The notes under the pieces were generated by a model, which was not told the origin of the DNA, did no database searches, and saw nothing but the letters and a program-made list of their open reading frames with translations. Source: Myxococcales bacterium (GTDB taxonomy: Bacteria > Myxococcota_A > Polyangia > Polyangiales > Houyiibacteriaceae). From it: a stretch of 38,990 nucleotides of DNA. A program made the translations under genes and the position numbers. The stretch covers positions 1-38,990 of the forward strand of contig JAGQJE010000263.1 in assembly GCA_020430775.1 (NCBI GenBank), given 5' to 3'. This document shows positions 8,653 through 15,332 of the stretch, in pieces; within the stretch, counting starts at the first letter, position 1, and each line of letters starts with the position of its first letter.

Positions 8653-9831
8653 TTAGAGGTCCATAAGCGAGGCGACGCGCTCGCGATGGTACGCGGGGCT
8701 GCCCAAGAGCGTCTGCGACGAGCGCGCGCGCTTGAAGTACAGGTGCGCCGGGTGCTCCCAGGTGAAGCCGATGCCGCCGTGGATCTGGATGCTCTCGCCG
8801 GCGCAGTGGAAGTACGCCTCCGAGCAGTACGCCTTCGCGGACGAGGCCGCCTCGGCGAACGCCGCGCTCGCGCCCGCGCTCGGACCGCCGGCCCCGAGCG
8901 CCTCGACCGCCTCGGCGGCGAGCAGGCTCGCGTAGAGCGCCGCCGAGCGGGCGGACTCGACCAGCAAGAGCATGTCGGCGCACTTGTGCTTGATCGCCTG
9001 GAACGACCCGATCGGGCGGCCGAACTGCTTGCGCACCTTCGCGTACTCGACCGCCAGCTCGAGGCAGGCCTCGGCGCCGCCGACCTGCTCGGCCGCGAGC
9101 GCCGTCACGGCGAGGGCAAGCGTGCGCGCGAGCGGCGCCCAGCCGGCTCCTGGCTCGCCCATCACGGCGTCCGCGGGGACCCGCACGCCGTCGAGCACGA
9201 CGTCTGCTTGCTTGCGCGTCTGGTCCATCGTCGGCAGCCAGGTGCGCGTCACGCCCGCGGTGGTCGCGGGCACGACGAAGAGGCTCACGCCGTTCTCGCC
9301 GGTGCTCCCCGGGGCGCGCGCCGCGACGACGAGCAGGTCCGCGCTGTGCCCGTCGAGGACGTATCGCTTGTGGCCCCGCAGGACGTAGCCATCGCCGTGC
9401 CGGGTCGCCGTCGCCTTGATGGCGCTCGCGTCCCAGCGGCCGCTCGGCTCGGTGTAGGCGACCGTCGCCGTGCGCTCGCCCGCGGCGATCGCGGGCAGGT
9501 GCGCCTGCTTCTGCGCCTCGGTCCCCGCGCAGAGCAGGGCGTTCACGCCGAGGCAGACCGTCGAGAAGAAGGGCGCGCACGCGACGTGTCGGCCCATCTC
9601 CTCCATCAGCGGGTAGAGCTCCCGCGGGCCGAGCCCGATGCCCTCGTACGCCTCCGGGATGGTGAGCGCCGGCCAGCCGAGCTCCTCGCAGATGCGCTGC
9701 CAGGTCGCCGGGTCGTACCCGCGCTCGGTCTTCATCGCGGCGTCGACCTTGTCGGGAGAAGACTCCGCCGCGAGGAAGCGTCGCGCGCCGCGGCGCAGCT
9801 CTTGCTGGTCGTCTGTGAGGGTCAGCTCCAT
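8653..9831 (-). CDS. Acyl-CoA dehydrogenase (second subfamily)
   Basis: A 392-aa acyl-CoA dehydrogenase distinct from its neighbour. It has the caiA-like layout: VAYTEPSGRWD for the FAD/substrate region, RKQFGRPIGSFQAIKHK in the C-terminal helical domain, and IHGGIGFTWEHP, where Glu349 matches the catalytic Glu376 of medium-chain acyl-CoA dehydrogenase. Paired dehydrogenases in steroid degradation sometimes form mixed tetramers in which only one subunit has the base. Here both neighbouring proteins keep a candidate Glu, so each may work as its own homotetramer. The substrate is unknown; side-chain or ring-derived acyl-CoA is likely from context. Confidence 0.87.
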   Translation of the reverse strand: MELTLTDDQQELRRGARRFLAAESSPDKVDAAMKTERGYDPATWQRICEELGWPALTIPEAYEGIGLGPRELYPLMEEMGRHVACAPFFSTVCLGVNALLCAGTEAQKQAHLPAIAAGERTATVAYTEPSGRWDASAIKATATRHGDGYVLRGHKRYVLDGHSADLLVVAARAPGSTGENGVSLFVVPATTAGVTRTWLPTMDQTRKQADVVLDGVRVPADAVMGEPGAGWAPLARTLALAVTALAAEQVGGAEACLELAVEYAKVRKQFGRPIGSFQAIKHKCADMLLLVESARSAALYASLLAAEAVEALGAGGPSAGASAAFAEAASSAKAYCSEAYFHCAGESIQIHGGIGFTWEHPAHLYFKRARSSQTLLGSPAYHRERVASLMDL

Positions 9832-9885
9832 CTCGGTGCGCCTCGTGTCGGTTGCGTCGCGGAGCTCCGCGGCAGGTGCGGGTGG

Positions 9886-10671
9886 TCAGCGGGGTTTGGC
9901 TGCGTCGGCCGCGGCCTCGAGAAACGCGGGGCGCTCGCCGCCCCCGTGGACGACGAGGTTCGCGCCGCTCACGTACGAGGCCAGCGGCGAGGCGAAGAAG
10001 AGGCAGACGTCGGCGATCTCTTCGGGCGTCGCGAGCCGGCCGAGCGGGACGGTCGCCGCGACGCGCGCGATGCTCTCCTCGTCGCCGTAGTGGCCGCGCG
10101 CCCGCTCGGTGAGCACCATGCCGGCCGCGACGGCGTTGACGCGCACCTTCGGCGCCCACTCGATCGCGAGGGTCGCCGTGAGGTTGATGAGCCCGGCCTT
10201 CGCGGCGCCGTACGCCGCGGTGCCGGGCGAGGGGCGGACGCCGCTGACGCTCGCGATGTTGACGATGCTCCCGCCCGTGTCCTGGCGCTGCATCTGGGCG
10301 TTGGCGGCCTGCGCGCAGTGCAGCGCGGCGAGCAGGTTGAGCTGGATGACCTTCTCGCTAAAGCGCGGTGAGACGGTCGCCGCGTCGGCGAAGGGCGCGC
10401 CGCCCGCGTTGTTCACCAGCACGTCGAGCCGCCCGAAGCGCTCGACCGCCGCGTCGACGAGGGCCTTCACCTGGTCCGCGTCGCGCACGTCCGCCGACGA
10501 GAACATCGCCTCGCGGCCGCCCGCGCTCGGGAGCGTCTCGGGCGGCGTGCGGCCGCAGATGACGACGTCGGCGCCCCGGTCGAGGAAGCGCTGGGCGATG
10601 CCCCGGCCGATGCCCCGGCTGCCGCCGGTGACCAGCGCGACCTGGCCCGAGAAGTCGAGCGGGTCGCTCAT
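9886..10671 (-). CDS. SDR oxidoreductase (Rv3549c-like)
   Basis: A 261-aa classical short-chain dehydrogenase/reductase with TGGSRGIG (15-22), NNAG, and the catalytic Ser141, Tyr154 and Lys158. CGRT after the second strand suggests NADP. The VNNAGGAPFA segment followed by SPRF, and the SVSGVRPSPGTAAYGAAK stretch, resemble Rv3549c of the mycobacterial cholesterol region; this comparison is from memory. The ATG at 10671 overlaps the stop of the upstream SDR by four bases. The open frame extends further upstream, but only as Arg-rich read-through inside the neighbouring gene. Confidence 0.83.
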   Translation of the reverse strand: MSDPLDFSGQVALVTGGSRGIGRGIAQRFLDRGADVVICGRTPPETLPSAGGREAMFSSADVRDADQVKALVDAAVERFGRLDVLVNNAGGAPFADAATVSPRFSEKVIQLNLLAALHCAQAANAQMQRQDTGGSIVNIASVSGVRPSPGTAAYGAAKAGLINLTATLAIEWAPKVRVNAVAAGMVLTERARGHYGDEESIARVAATVPLGRLATPEEIADVCLFFASPLASYVSGANLVVHGGGERPAFLEAAADAAKPR

Positions 10672-11573
10672 GTGCCGTAGACCTTGACGGGCGGGCGCGC
10701 GTCGCGGAGCAGCTTGTCGACCGCGGGGCCGATCTCGGCCGGGTCCCAGCGCTTGCCCGCGTCGACGGTCTGCTCGCGGCGGTATCCGTCGAAGACGGTG
10801 ATCGTGCCGCCGAAGACCTCCCAGACGCGCCCGGACACGTGCTTCGAGGCGGGGCTCGCGAGCCACGCGACGAAGGGCGAGACGTTGGCCGGGTCGTTCA
10901 CGTCGAAGCCCTCGTCCGGCGCCTTCATCGCGTCGCCGAACGCGCCCTCGGTCATGCGCGTGCGGGCGATGGGGCAGATCGCGTTCGCGGTGATGCCGTA
11001 GCGCCCGAGCTCGGCGGCCTGGATGAGCGTAAGCGTCGCGATGCCGGCCTTGGCCGCCGAGTAGCTCGACTGGCCGACGCTCCCGAGCACGCCGGCGCCC
11101 GAGGTGGTGTTGATGATGCGCGCGTCGACGGGCTCGCCGGCCTTCGCGCGGCCGCGCCAGTACTCCGCCGCGTGACGCGCGACGCAGAAGTGGCCCTTGA
11201 GGTGTACGCGCACGACGGCGTCCCACTCCTCCTCGCTGCACGACACGAACATCCGGTCGCGGACGAAGCCCGCGTTGTTCACGACGGCGTCGAGCCGGCC
11301 GAAGGTGTCGACGGCCTGCGCGATGAGCGCCTTGGTCTGGTCCCAGTCGGCGACGTCCGCGCCGTTCGCGACGGCCTCGCCGCCCATCGCGCGGATGGCG
11401 TCGACCACCTCCGCGGCGGGGCCCTCGTCCTTGCCCTCGCCGTGGTTGGTCGCGCCGAGGTCGTTCACGACCACCTTCGCGCCCTGGCGCGCGAGCTCGA
11501 GCGCGTGCTCCCGCCCGATGCCTCGGCCGGCGCCCGTCACGACGACGACACGGCCTTCGCAGATCTTGCTCAT
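10668..11573 (-). CDS. SDR oxidoreductase (Rv3548c / MFE-type)
   Basis: A 301-aa SDR of the long type also found as the dehydrogenase domain of multifunctional beta-oxidation enzymes. It has TGAGRGIG (13-20), VVNDLG, NNAG (99-102), and the catalytic Ser158, Tyr171 and Lys175. The Asp in VVNDLG points to NAD. The blocks GREHALELARQGAKVVVNDLG and VRVHLKGHF are typical of 3-hydroxyacyl-CoA-type SDRs and of Rv3548c. The C-terminal tail (about 245-301) extends beyond the usual SDR core. It is the second gene of the run, four bases after the MDR gene. A beta-oxidation-like 3-hydroxyacyl-CoA oxidation is the best guess. Confidence 0.83.
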   Translation of the reverse strand: MSKICEGRVVVVTGAGRGIGREHALELARQGAKVVVNDLGATNHGEGKDEGPAAEVVDAIRAMGGEAVANGADVADWDQTKALIAQAVDTFGRLDAVVNNAGFVRDRMFVSCSEEEWDAVVRVHLKGHFCVARHAAEYWRGRAKAGEPVDARIINTTSGAGVLGSVGQSSYSAAKAGIATLTLIQAAELGRYGITANAICPIARTRMTEGAFGDAMKAPDEGFDVNDPANVSPFVAWLASPASKHVSGRVWEVFGGTITVFDGYRREQTVDAGKRWDPAEIGPAVDKLLRDARPPVKVYGT

Positions 11574-11577
11574 CGCT

Positions 11578-12645
11578 TCATCCTTGCTCTGTAGAGGTCC
11601 GGTGTTTGGCAGGCGTGCTCGGGTCCGCCAGGTGCACCATCAGTTTTCCGACGTGGTCGCCCGAGAAGAGGCGTAGCAGGTGTGCGGGCGCGTTCTCGAG
11701 GCCCTCGACGATATCGTCGCGGTAGCGGAGGCTGCCGTCGAGGATGGCCTCGCGCAGGTGGCGCCGAGCTTCGTCGTATCGGGCCGCGAAGTCGAGGGTG
11801 ATGAACCCCTGCATCCGGGCGCGCTTCGCGAGGAGCTGGAGGTAGTTGCGGGGGCCGGGCGGCGGCTCGGTCGCGTTGATCTGCGAGATGGCGCCGCAGA
11901 GCGCGACGCGCGCGCCGACGTTCAGGCGGCTCAGCGCGGCGTCGAGGATCGGCCCGCCCACGCTGTCGAAGAAGACGTCGACGCCGGCTGGGCAGGCGTC
12001 CTTGATGGCCCGGCTCAGCGGCGCGCCCGGCTCGTACGCCTTGTACGGGATCGCGGCGTCGTAGCCGAGCTCGTCCGTCAGGAAGGCGCACTTGTCGGGC
12101 GTGCTCGTGAGCCCGACCGCGCGGCAGCCGTGGCGCCGCGCGAGCTGGCCGACGACCGACCCGACGCCGCCCGCCGCGGCGGACACCAGCACCGTCTCGC
12201 CCGGCTTCGGCTGGCCCACGTCGAAGAGCCCGAAGTACGCCGTCAGCCCGTTGCCGCCGAGCACGCTGAGCATCGTCGCGAGCGGGATGTCAGGGGAGGG
12301 CTCGATCCGCCCGAGCAGCGCGTCCTTGCCGACGACCGAGTGCTCCTCCCACGCAGCGAGCGCCTGGACCAGCGTCCCCGTGGGCCACGCCGGCAGGTTC
12401 GACTCCACCACCTCCGAGAGCGTCCCGCTGCGCACGGGCGCGCCGATCGCGATCGGCGGCAGGTACGAGCGCGCCTCGCTCATCCACCCCCGGATGGCCG
12501 GGTCGAGCGAGAGGTAGAGGTGCCGCAGCAGCACCTGCCCCGCGCCCGGCGAGGGCATCGGCGCGTCCCTCAGCGCGAAGTCCTCCACGACCGGCGTCCC
12601 GACCGGCCGGCGCGCGAGAACGATCTGTCGATTGCGACCCGCCAT
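11578..12645 (-). CDS. Zinc-free MDR, CurA/PTGR-type NADP-dependent reductase
   Basis: A 355-aa medium-chain reductase of the leukotriene-B4-dehydrogenase/CurA group, which reduces activated C=C bonds of enones with NADPH. AAAGGVG at 156-162 is the nucleotide-binding motif; SLDPAIRGWM near residue 46 and the late LLAKRARMQGFI segment are family marks. No zinc-binding cysteines are present. It is the first gene of the minus-strand catabolic run, with GAGG just before the ATG at 12645, and is preceded by a KstR-like palindrome. An enone reduction fits a ring-degradation pathway, but the substrate is not known. Confidence 0.85.
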   Translation of the reverse strand: MAGRNRQIVLARRPVGTPVVEDFALRDAPMPSPGAGQVLLRHLYLSLDPAIRGWMSEARSYLPPIAIGAPVRSGTLSEVVESNLPAWPTGTLVQALAAWEEHSVVGKDALLGRIEPSPDIPLATMLSVLGGNGLTAYFGLFDVGQPKPGETVLVSAAAGGVGSVVGQLARRHGCRAVGLTSTPDKCAFLTDELGYDAAIPYKAYEPGAPLSRAIKDACPAGVDVFFDSVGGPILDAALSRLNVGARVALCGAISQINATEPPPGPRNYLQLLAKRARMQGFITLDFAARYDEARRHLREAILDGSLRYRDDIVEGLENAPAHLLRLFSGDHVGKLMVHLADPSTPAKHRTSTEQG

Positions 12646-12683
12646 GCACCTCGCCCCCGCCGCAGCCCGCGCGACCAGGGCTC

Positions 12684-12714
12684 CCTATGGTGAAACACGT
12701 TCTAGTTTTTGCAA
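12684..12714 (-). promoter_or_regulatory. Possible promoter of the catabolic operon
   Basis: On the minus strand TTGCAA (12709-12714) could be a -35 element and CATAGG (12684-12689) a weak -10, with a long 19-base spacer. The predicted transcript start would lie about 30 bases before the MDR start codon. The KstR-like palindrome fills the spacer, as expected for a repressor site. The -10 match is poor, so this is tentative. Confidence 0.25.
12691..12704. promoter_or_regulatory. KstR-like operator palindrome
   Basis: TGAAACACGTTCTA fits all eight fixed positions of the published KstR motif TnnAACnnGTTnnA. KstR is the TetR-family repressor of cholesterol genes in actinobacteria. The site lies 46 bases upstream of the MDR start codon and is the only such match noticed in the gaps between genes. 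No tetR gene is visible in the window. Other TetR proteins of acyl-CoA metabolism bind similar palindromes, so the regulator is inferred only by motif and context. Confidence 0.55.
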
Positions 12715-12864
12715 GGAGTGGGGAGCGGAGGGGAGGGTGGGCGCCCGGCCGGGGAGCGACGTCACGCGGGGCTCAGCCGCCGCGGAGAACGCGGGCTGGA
12801 CAGCGAGGGATCGGTATTCGCGAAAGCACACGCAACGGCTGGGCGCCGCGACCGATACGCATGC

Positions 12865-13842
12865 GTGTCACAGAAACCTCACGACGCGCTCTTCAAGGCA
12901 GTGTTTGGGCAGCAGCTTCACGCCGCAGGGCTGCTGAAGAGCGTGCTGCCGGCGGGCGTCTTGCCGATGCTCGATTGGTCGTCGCTCGAGCTGCAGCCGG
13001 GCTCGTTCGTCGACGAGGCGCTGAGGTCGCGGCACACGGACCTGCTCTTTTCGGTGCGAGGACGTCGGCGCGAATCCGTGCTCCTCTACGTCCTCGTCGA
13101 GCACCAGAGCACGGTCGACCGCCTGATGCCGCTGCGCGCGGTGATCTACGCGTCGCGCATCTGGGCACGCTACCTGGACGAGCAACCTCGGACCGTCATG
13201 CCGCCCGTCGTGTACCCGATCGTGCTGCACCACGGGGCCACGCCATGGTCGGCACCCACGCGGCTGAGCGAGGTGCTCTCTACGGGCACGGTCCTCGACG
13301 CGGAGCTCGCCGCCCACATCATCGACCTCGACCTCGTCGTGCGCGAGATCGACGAAGCGTCGTGCGTCGCGCTGCACCGCGAGGGCAGGCTGACGGCGCT
13401 CGGCGCGCTCGCGCTGCTCGTGCTCGAGACGGCGCGGCAGAGCGAGGACATCCTCGCCGACCTCCGCCGGTGGCTCGGCCTCATGCGCGCGGTGCTCGCC
13501 GAGCCCACCGGCGTCGGTGCGCTCACCATGGTGGTGCAGTACATTATGCAGGTCACAGCGGCATCGTCGGAGGCGCTCGAGGCGCTGCTCGTGACGGGCC
13601 TCGGACCTGGCGGAGAGGAGGCGTTCGTGACGGGAGCAGAGCAACTACGAGAACAGGGCCGTCAGCAGGGCTTACAGGCTGGCCAGGCTAGGGTGCTGCT
13701 CAAGCAGCTCCACCTGCGCTTTGGCACGGTGCCGGACGCGTACGCTCAGCGACTGCAGACCTCGACCGAGCAGGACATCGACCGCTGGGCCGAGCGCGTG
13801 CTGGGCGCGCCCACCATCGACGACGTGTTCAGCGACGACTGA
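12865..13842 (+). CDS. Rpn family nuclease / transposase_31-like protein
   Basis: A 325-aa protein of the Rpn (recombination-promoting nuclease; YhgA-like) family, a PD-(D/E)xK fold. The opening PHDALFKAVFGQ is the family signature. The catalytic core is probably Asp59 (RHTDLLF) with Glu79 and Gln81 (VEHQS). The C-terminal third is charged and ends in a helical tail common in this family. The GTG at 12865 puts the signature at residue 5; no good ribosome site is seen, and the frame remains open upstream to a TTG at 12709, giving a low-complexity extension that is unlikely to be translated. It diverges from the catabolic operon. Such genes spread horizontally and occur in multiple copies, but no inverted repeats flank this one. 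Confidence 0.85.
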   Translation: MSQKPHDALFKAVFGQQLHAAGLLKSVLPAGVLPMLDWSSLELQPGSFVDEALRSRHTDLLFSVRGRRRESVLLYVLVEHQSTVDRLMPLRAVIYASRIWARYLDEQPRTVMPPVVYPIVLHHGATPWSAPTRLSEVLSTGTVLDAELAAHIIDLDLVVREIDEASCVALHREGRLTALGALALLVLETARQSEDILADLRRWLGLMRAVLAEPTGVGALTMVVQYIMQVTAASSEALEALLVTGLGPGGEEAFVTGAEQLREQGRQQGLQAGQARVLLKQLHLRFGTVPDAYAQRLQTSTEQDIDRWAERVLGAPTIDDVFSDD

Positions 13843-13873
13843 GCGGGGCGCCGGTCGCAGCCTGAAGTGCACA

Positions 13874-13890
13874 TGTCCACCCTGTGGACA
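13874..13890. terminator. Perfect hairpin after the Rpn gene
   Basis: TGTCCAC-CCT-GTGGACA is a 7-bp perfect stem with a 3-base loop, 31 bases beyond the Rpn stop codon. GAAG and CTTC flank it at slightly unequal distances and may extend the pairing. There is no T-run, so it is either a T-less terminator or a palindromic binding site. Confidence 0.4.
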
Positions 13891-14400
13891 GCTTCGAGCA
13901 CATGCTCCGCGCGTTCCGACGCAAGCGAGGTGACGGAGTTCTGCACGGTCGTTTGTGAACGTTGGCCCCCTGCGAAGGCAGGCGACGGCTTGTCACATCG
14001 CGTCGAGGCCCACGCAGGCGGCGCGCTTCGCTAGCCAAGAGACAGAGCCCCATACTCGGTCGTGGGTGGCGCGGGGAGAGTTCCTCTGTCGTGCGCGCTT
14101 CAGCAGGGCGTGGCGGTCGTCCTTCTTGTGTCGACGTGGGTGCGGCGGCGAAGCAAGCGCGCTTCGGCCAGACGCTCGTCCGAGCCGATGCGAGCGGCGC
14201 GCGAGACCTGTGGTGGAGGCTGTCCCTGACAGCAGGCGAGTCGTCCTCTGGCACTGAACATCCGTTGTGTGCCTCAGATCGGTGAGCTATCCTCTTCGTC
14301 GTCTTTGTTGCGGTATTGGGCCGAGACGGCCGAGCAAATGACGCTAGCGCGGACCGGAGACGGAGATGGTTCCGCGGGGAAGCGTTCAGTTCGTCGCATG

Positions 14401-14417
14401 CTTGCGTTACACGCAAG
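14401..14417. repeat. Perfect hairpin in the gene-poor stretch
   Basis: CTTGCGT-TAC-ACGCAAG is a 7-bp perfect stem with a 3-base loop. It has the same arm and loop lengths as the hairpin at 13874-13890 but a different sequence. No gene start or stop lies nearby to explain it. Confidence 0.5.
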
Positions 14418-14677
14418 TTGGGGAGCACTCCGATGAGTACTGTGCGGTCGTCCGACTGCGGCATGGGTACCGTGGCGGCCGAACCTCGCGAGGTCACCCT
14501 GACGGCCAACGATGACGCGGCGGCTCGACGTTCGGACGCTCGCGTGGCGCGCTTTCGGTCGGAAGCCGCCGATCATCCCAGCCGCAGCTTCCAGCACGTG
14601 TTCCGGTCGCCGCCTTTGGATATCGCGCGAACGTGAGCACCCCGATCGCGTGAACTTGCGGCGCGCTCTTGTGGTGG

Positions 14678-15091
14678 CTACCGGCCCTTGGCGAGTTGCT
14701 GCACGCGCTGGACGGACACGCCGAGCAGGGCCGCGGCGTCGCGCCGGCTGATGCCGAGCTCGTCGGCGGCGACCGCGGCCTGCGTCATGTGCTTCGCCAC
14801 ACGCGCTCGCGCGCGCTCGAGTTCCTCGCGTTCGTCGCGCGCTCGGCGGATCAGTCTGTCGAGCCGTGCGTCCACGCGGACGTCGTCTACGAGCTCGACG
14901 CGATCGGCGTAGTCCTTGTCGTCGGTCCATGCCCAGAGCGCTTCTCGGAGGCGCGTTCTGGTCTGGTCGATGCCCCGACCCTGCGTGAGCACGCCGGGCT
15001 CCTCGGCGAGGTGTGCGGACCACCAACCGGACCGGTCGCACCGCTCGAACACGGCGGTGAGCCGCTTGCTCTTCTTCAAGGTCGTGGCCAT
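14678..15091 (-). CDS. HicB-family antitoxin with C-terminal HTH
   Basis: A 137-aa HicB-like protein. Residues 9-55 form the partial RNase-H-like HicB fold (LTAVFERCDRSGWWSAHLAE, then EPGVLTQG and LREALWAW). A charged helix (about 70-100) links it to a helix-turn-helix (102-133; ELGISRRDAAALLGVSVQRV) that would bind its own promoter. The ATG at 15091 is chosen because a GAGAGG ribosome site lies just before it. A GTG at 15259 would add 56 residues of no known family. HicB normally neutralises the HicA mRNA interferase, but no hicA-sized gene is seen on either side, so this is an orphan. The region upstream to murJ (15092-15332) has no other gene; CGTCAA at 15166-15171 could be a minus-strand -35 (TTGACG). 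Confidence 0.75.
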   Translation of the reverse strand: MATTLKKSKRLTAVFERCDRSGWWSAHLAEEPGVLTQGRGIDQTRTRLREALWAWTDDKDYADRVELVDDVRVDARLDRLIRRARDEREELERARARVAKHMTQAAVAADELGISRRDAAALLGVSVQRVQQLAKGR

Positions 15092-15332
15092 GATGGGCCC
15101 TCTCGTGGCTTCGACCGGACAGAGGCCGGTGGCTAGCTCGACTTCAGCCAGGCTTTGCCGAAAAACGTCAAGGGAGACAGACGTTTTGTTGTGGGTGGCG
15201 AGCTGCTCGAGTGCGTCCGGCTCATCGTCCAGGACTGGTCTCAATTTCGGCGAGGCCACCTCTCGCGCGCGAGGCTCGGCGGGACTGGGTCCTGCGGCGC
15301 CGCCGTTCCTCTAGCCTGCGGCGGTGTGCTGG

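Larger units (their letters stand above)
13843..14677. other. Gene-poor stretch, about 835 bp
   Basis: No credible gene was found on either strand. The open frames here (for example 13829-14509 and 14274-15041 on the minus strand) are rich in Arg, Ser and Pro with no recognisable motif and no family resemblance. Base composition appears visibly less G+C-rich than in the flanking genes. Two compact perfect hairpins (13874-13890 and 14401-14417) are the only clear structures. The stretch could be remnants of inserted DNA or hold an unrecognised RNA gene. Confidence 0.6.

Noticed and set aside
12709-12864. N-terminal extension of the Rpn protein from a TTG start
   Set aside because: The extension is Gly/Arg-rich low complexity, overlaps the operator region, and the family signature begins right after the GTG at 12865.
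13829-14509. 226-codon minus-strand frame in the gene-poor stretch
   Set aside because: Arg/Ser/Pro-rich, no recognisable motif or ribosome site, and it runs into the end of the Rpn gene.
14274-15041. 255-codon minus-strand frame overlapping hicB
   Set aside because: The hicB frame carries a recognisable HicB domain and HTH; this frame is low-complexity Arg-rich sequence.
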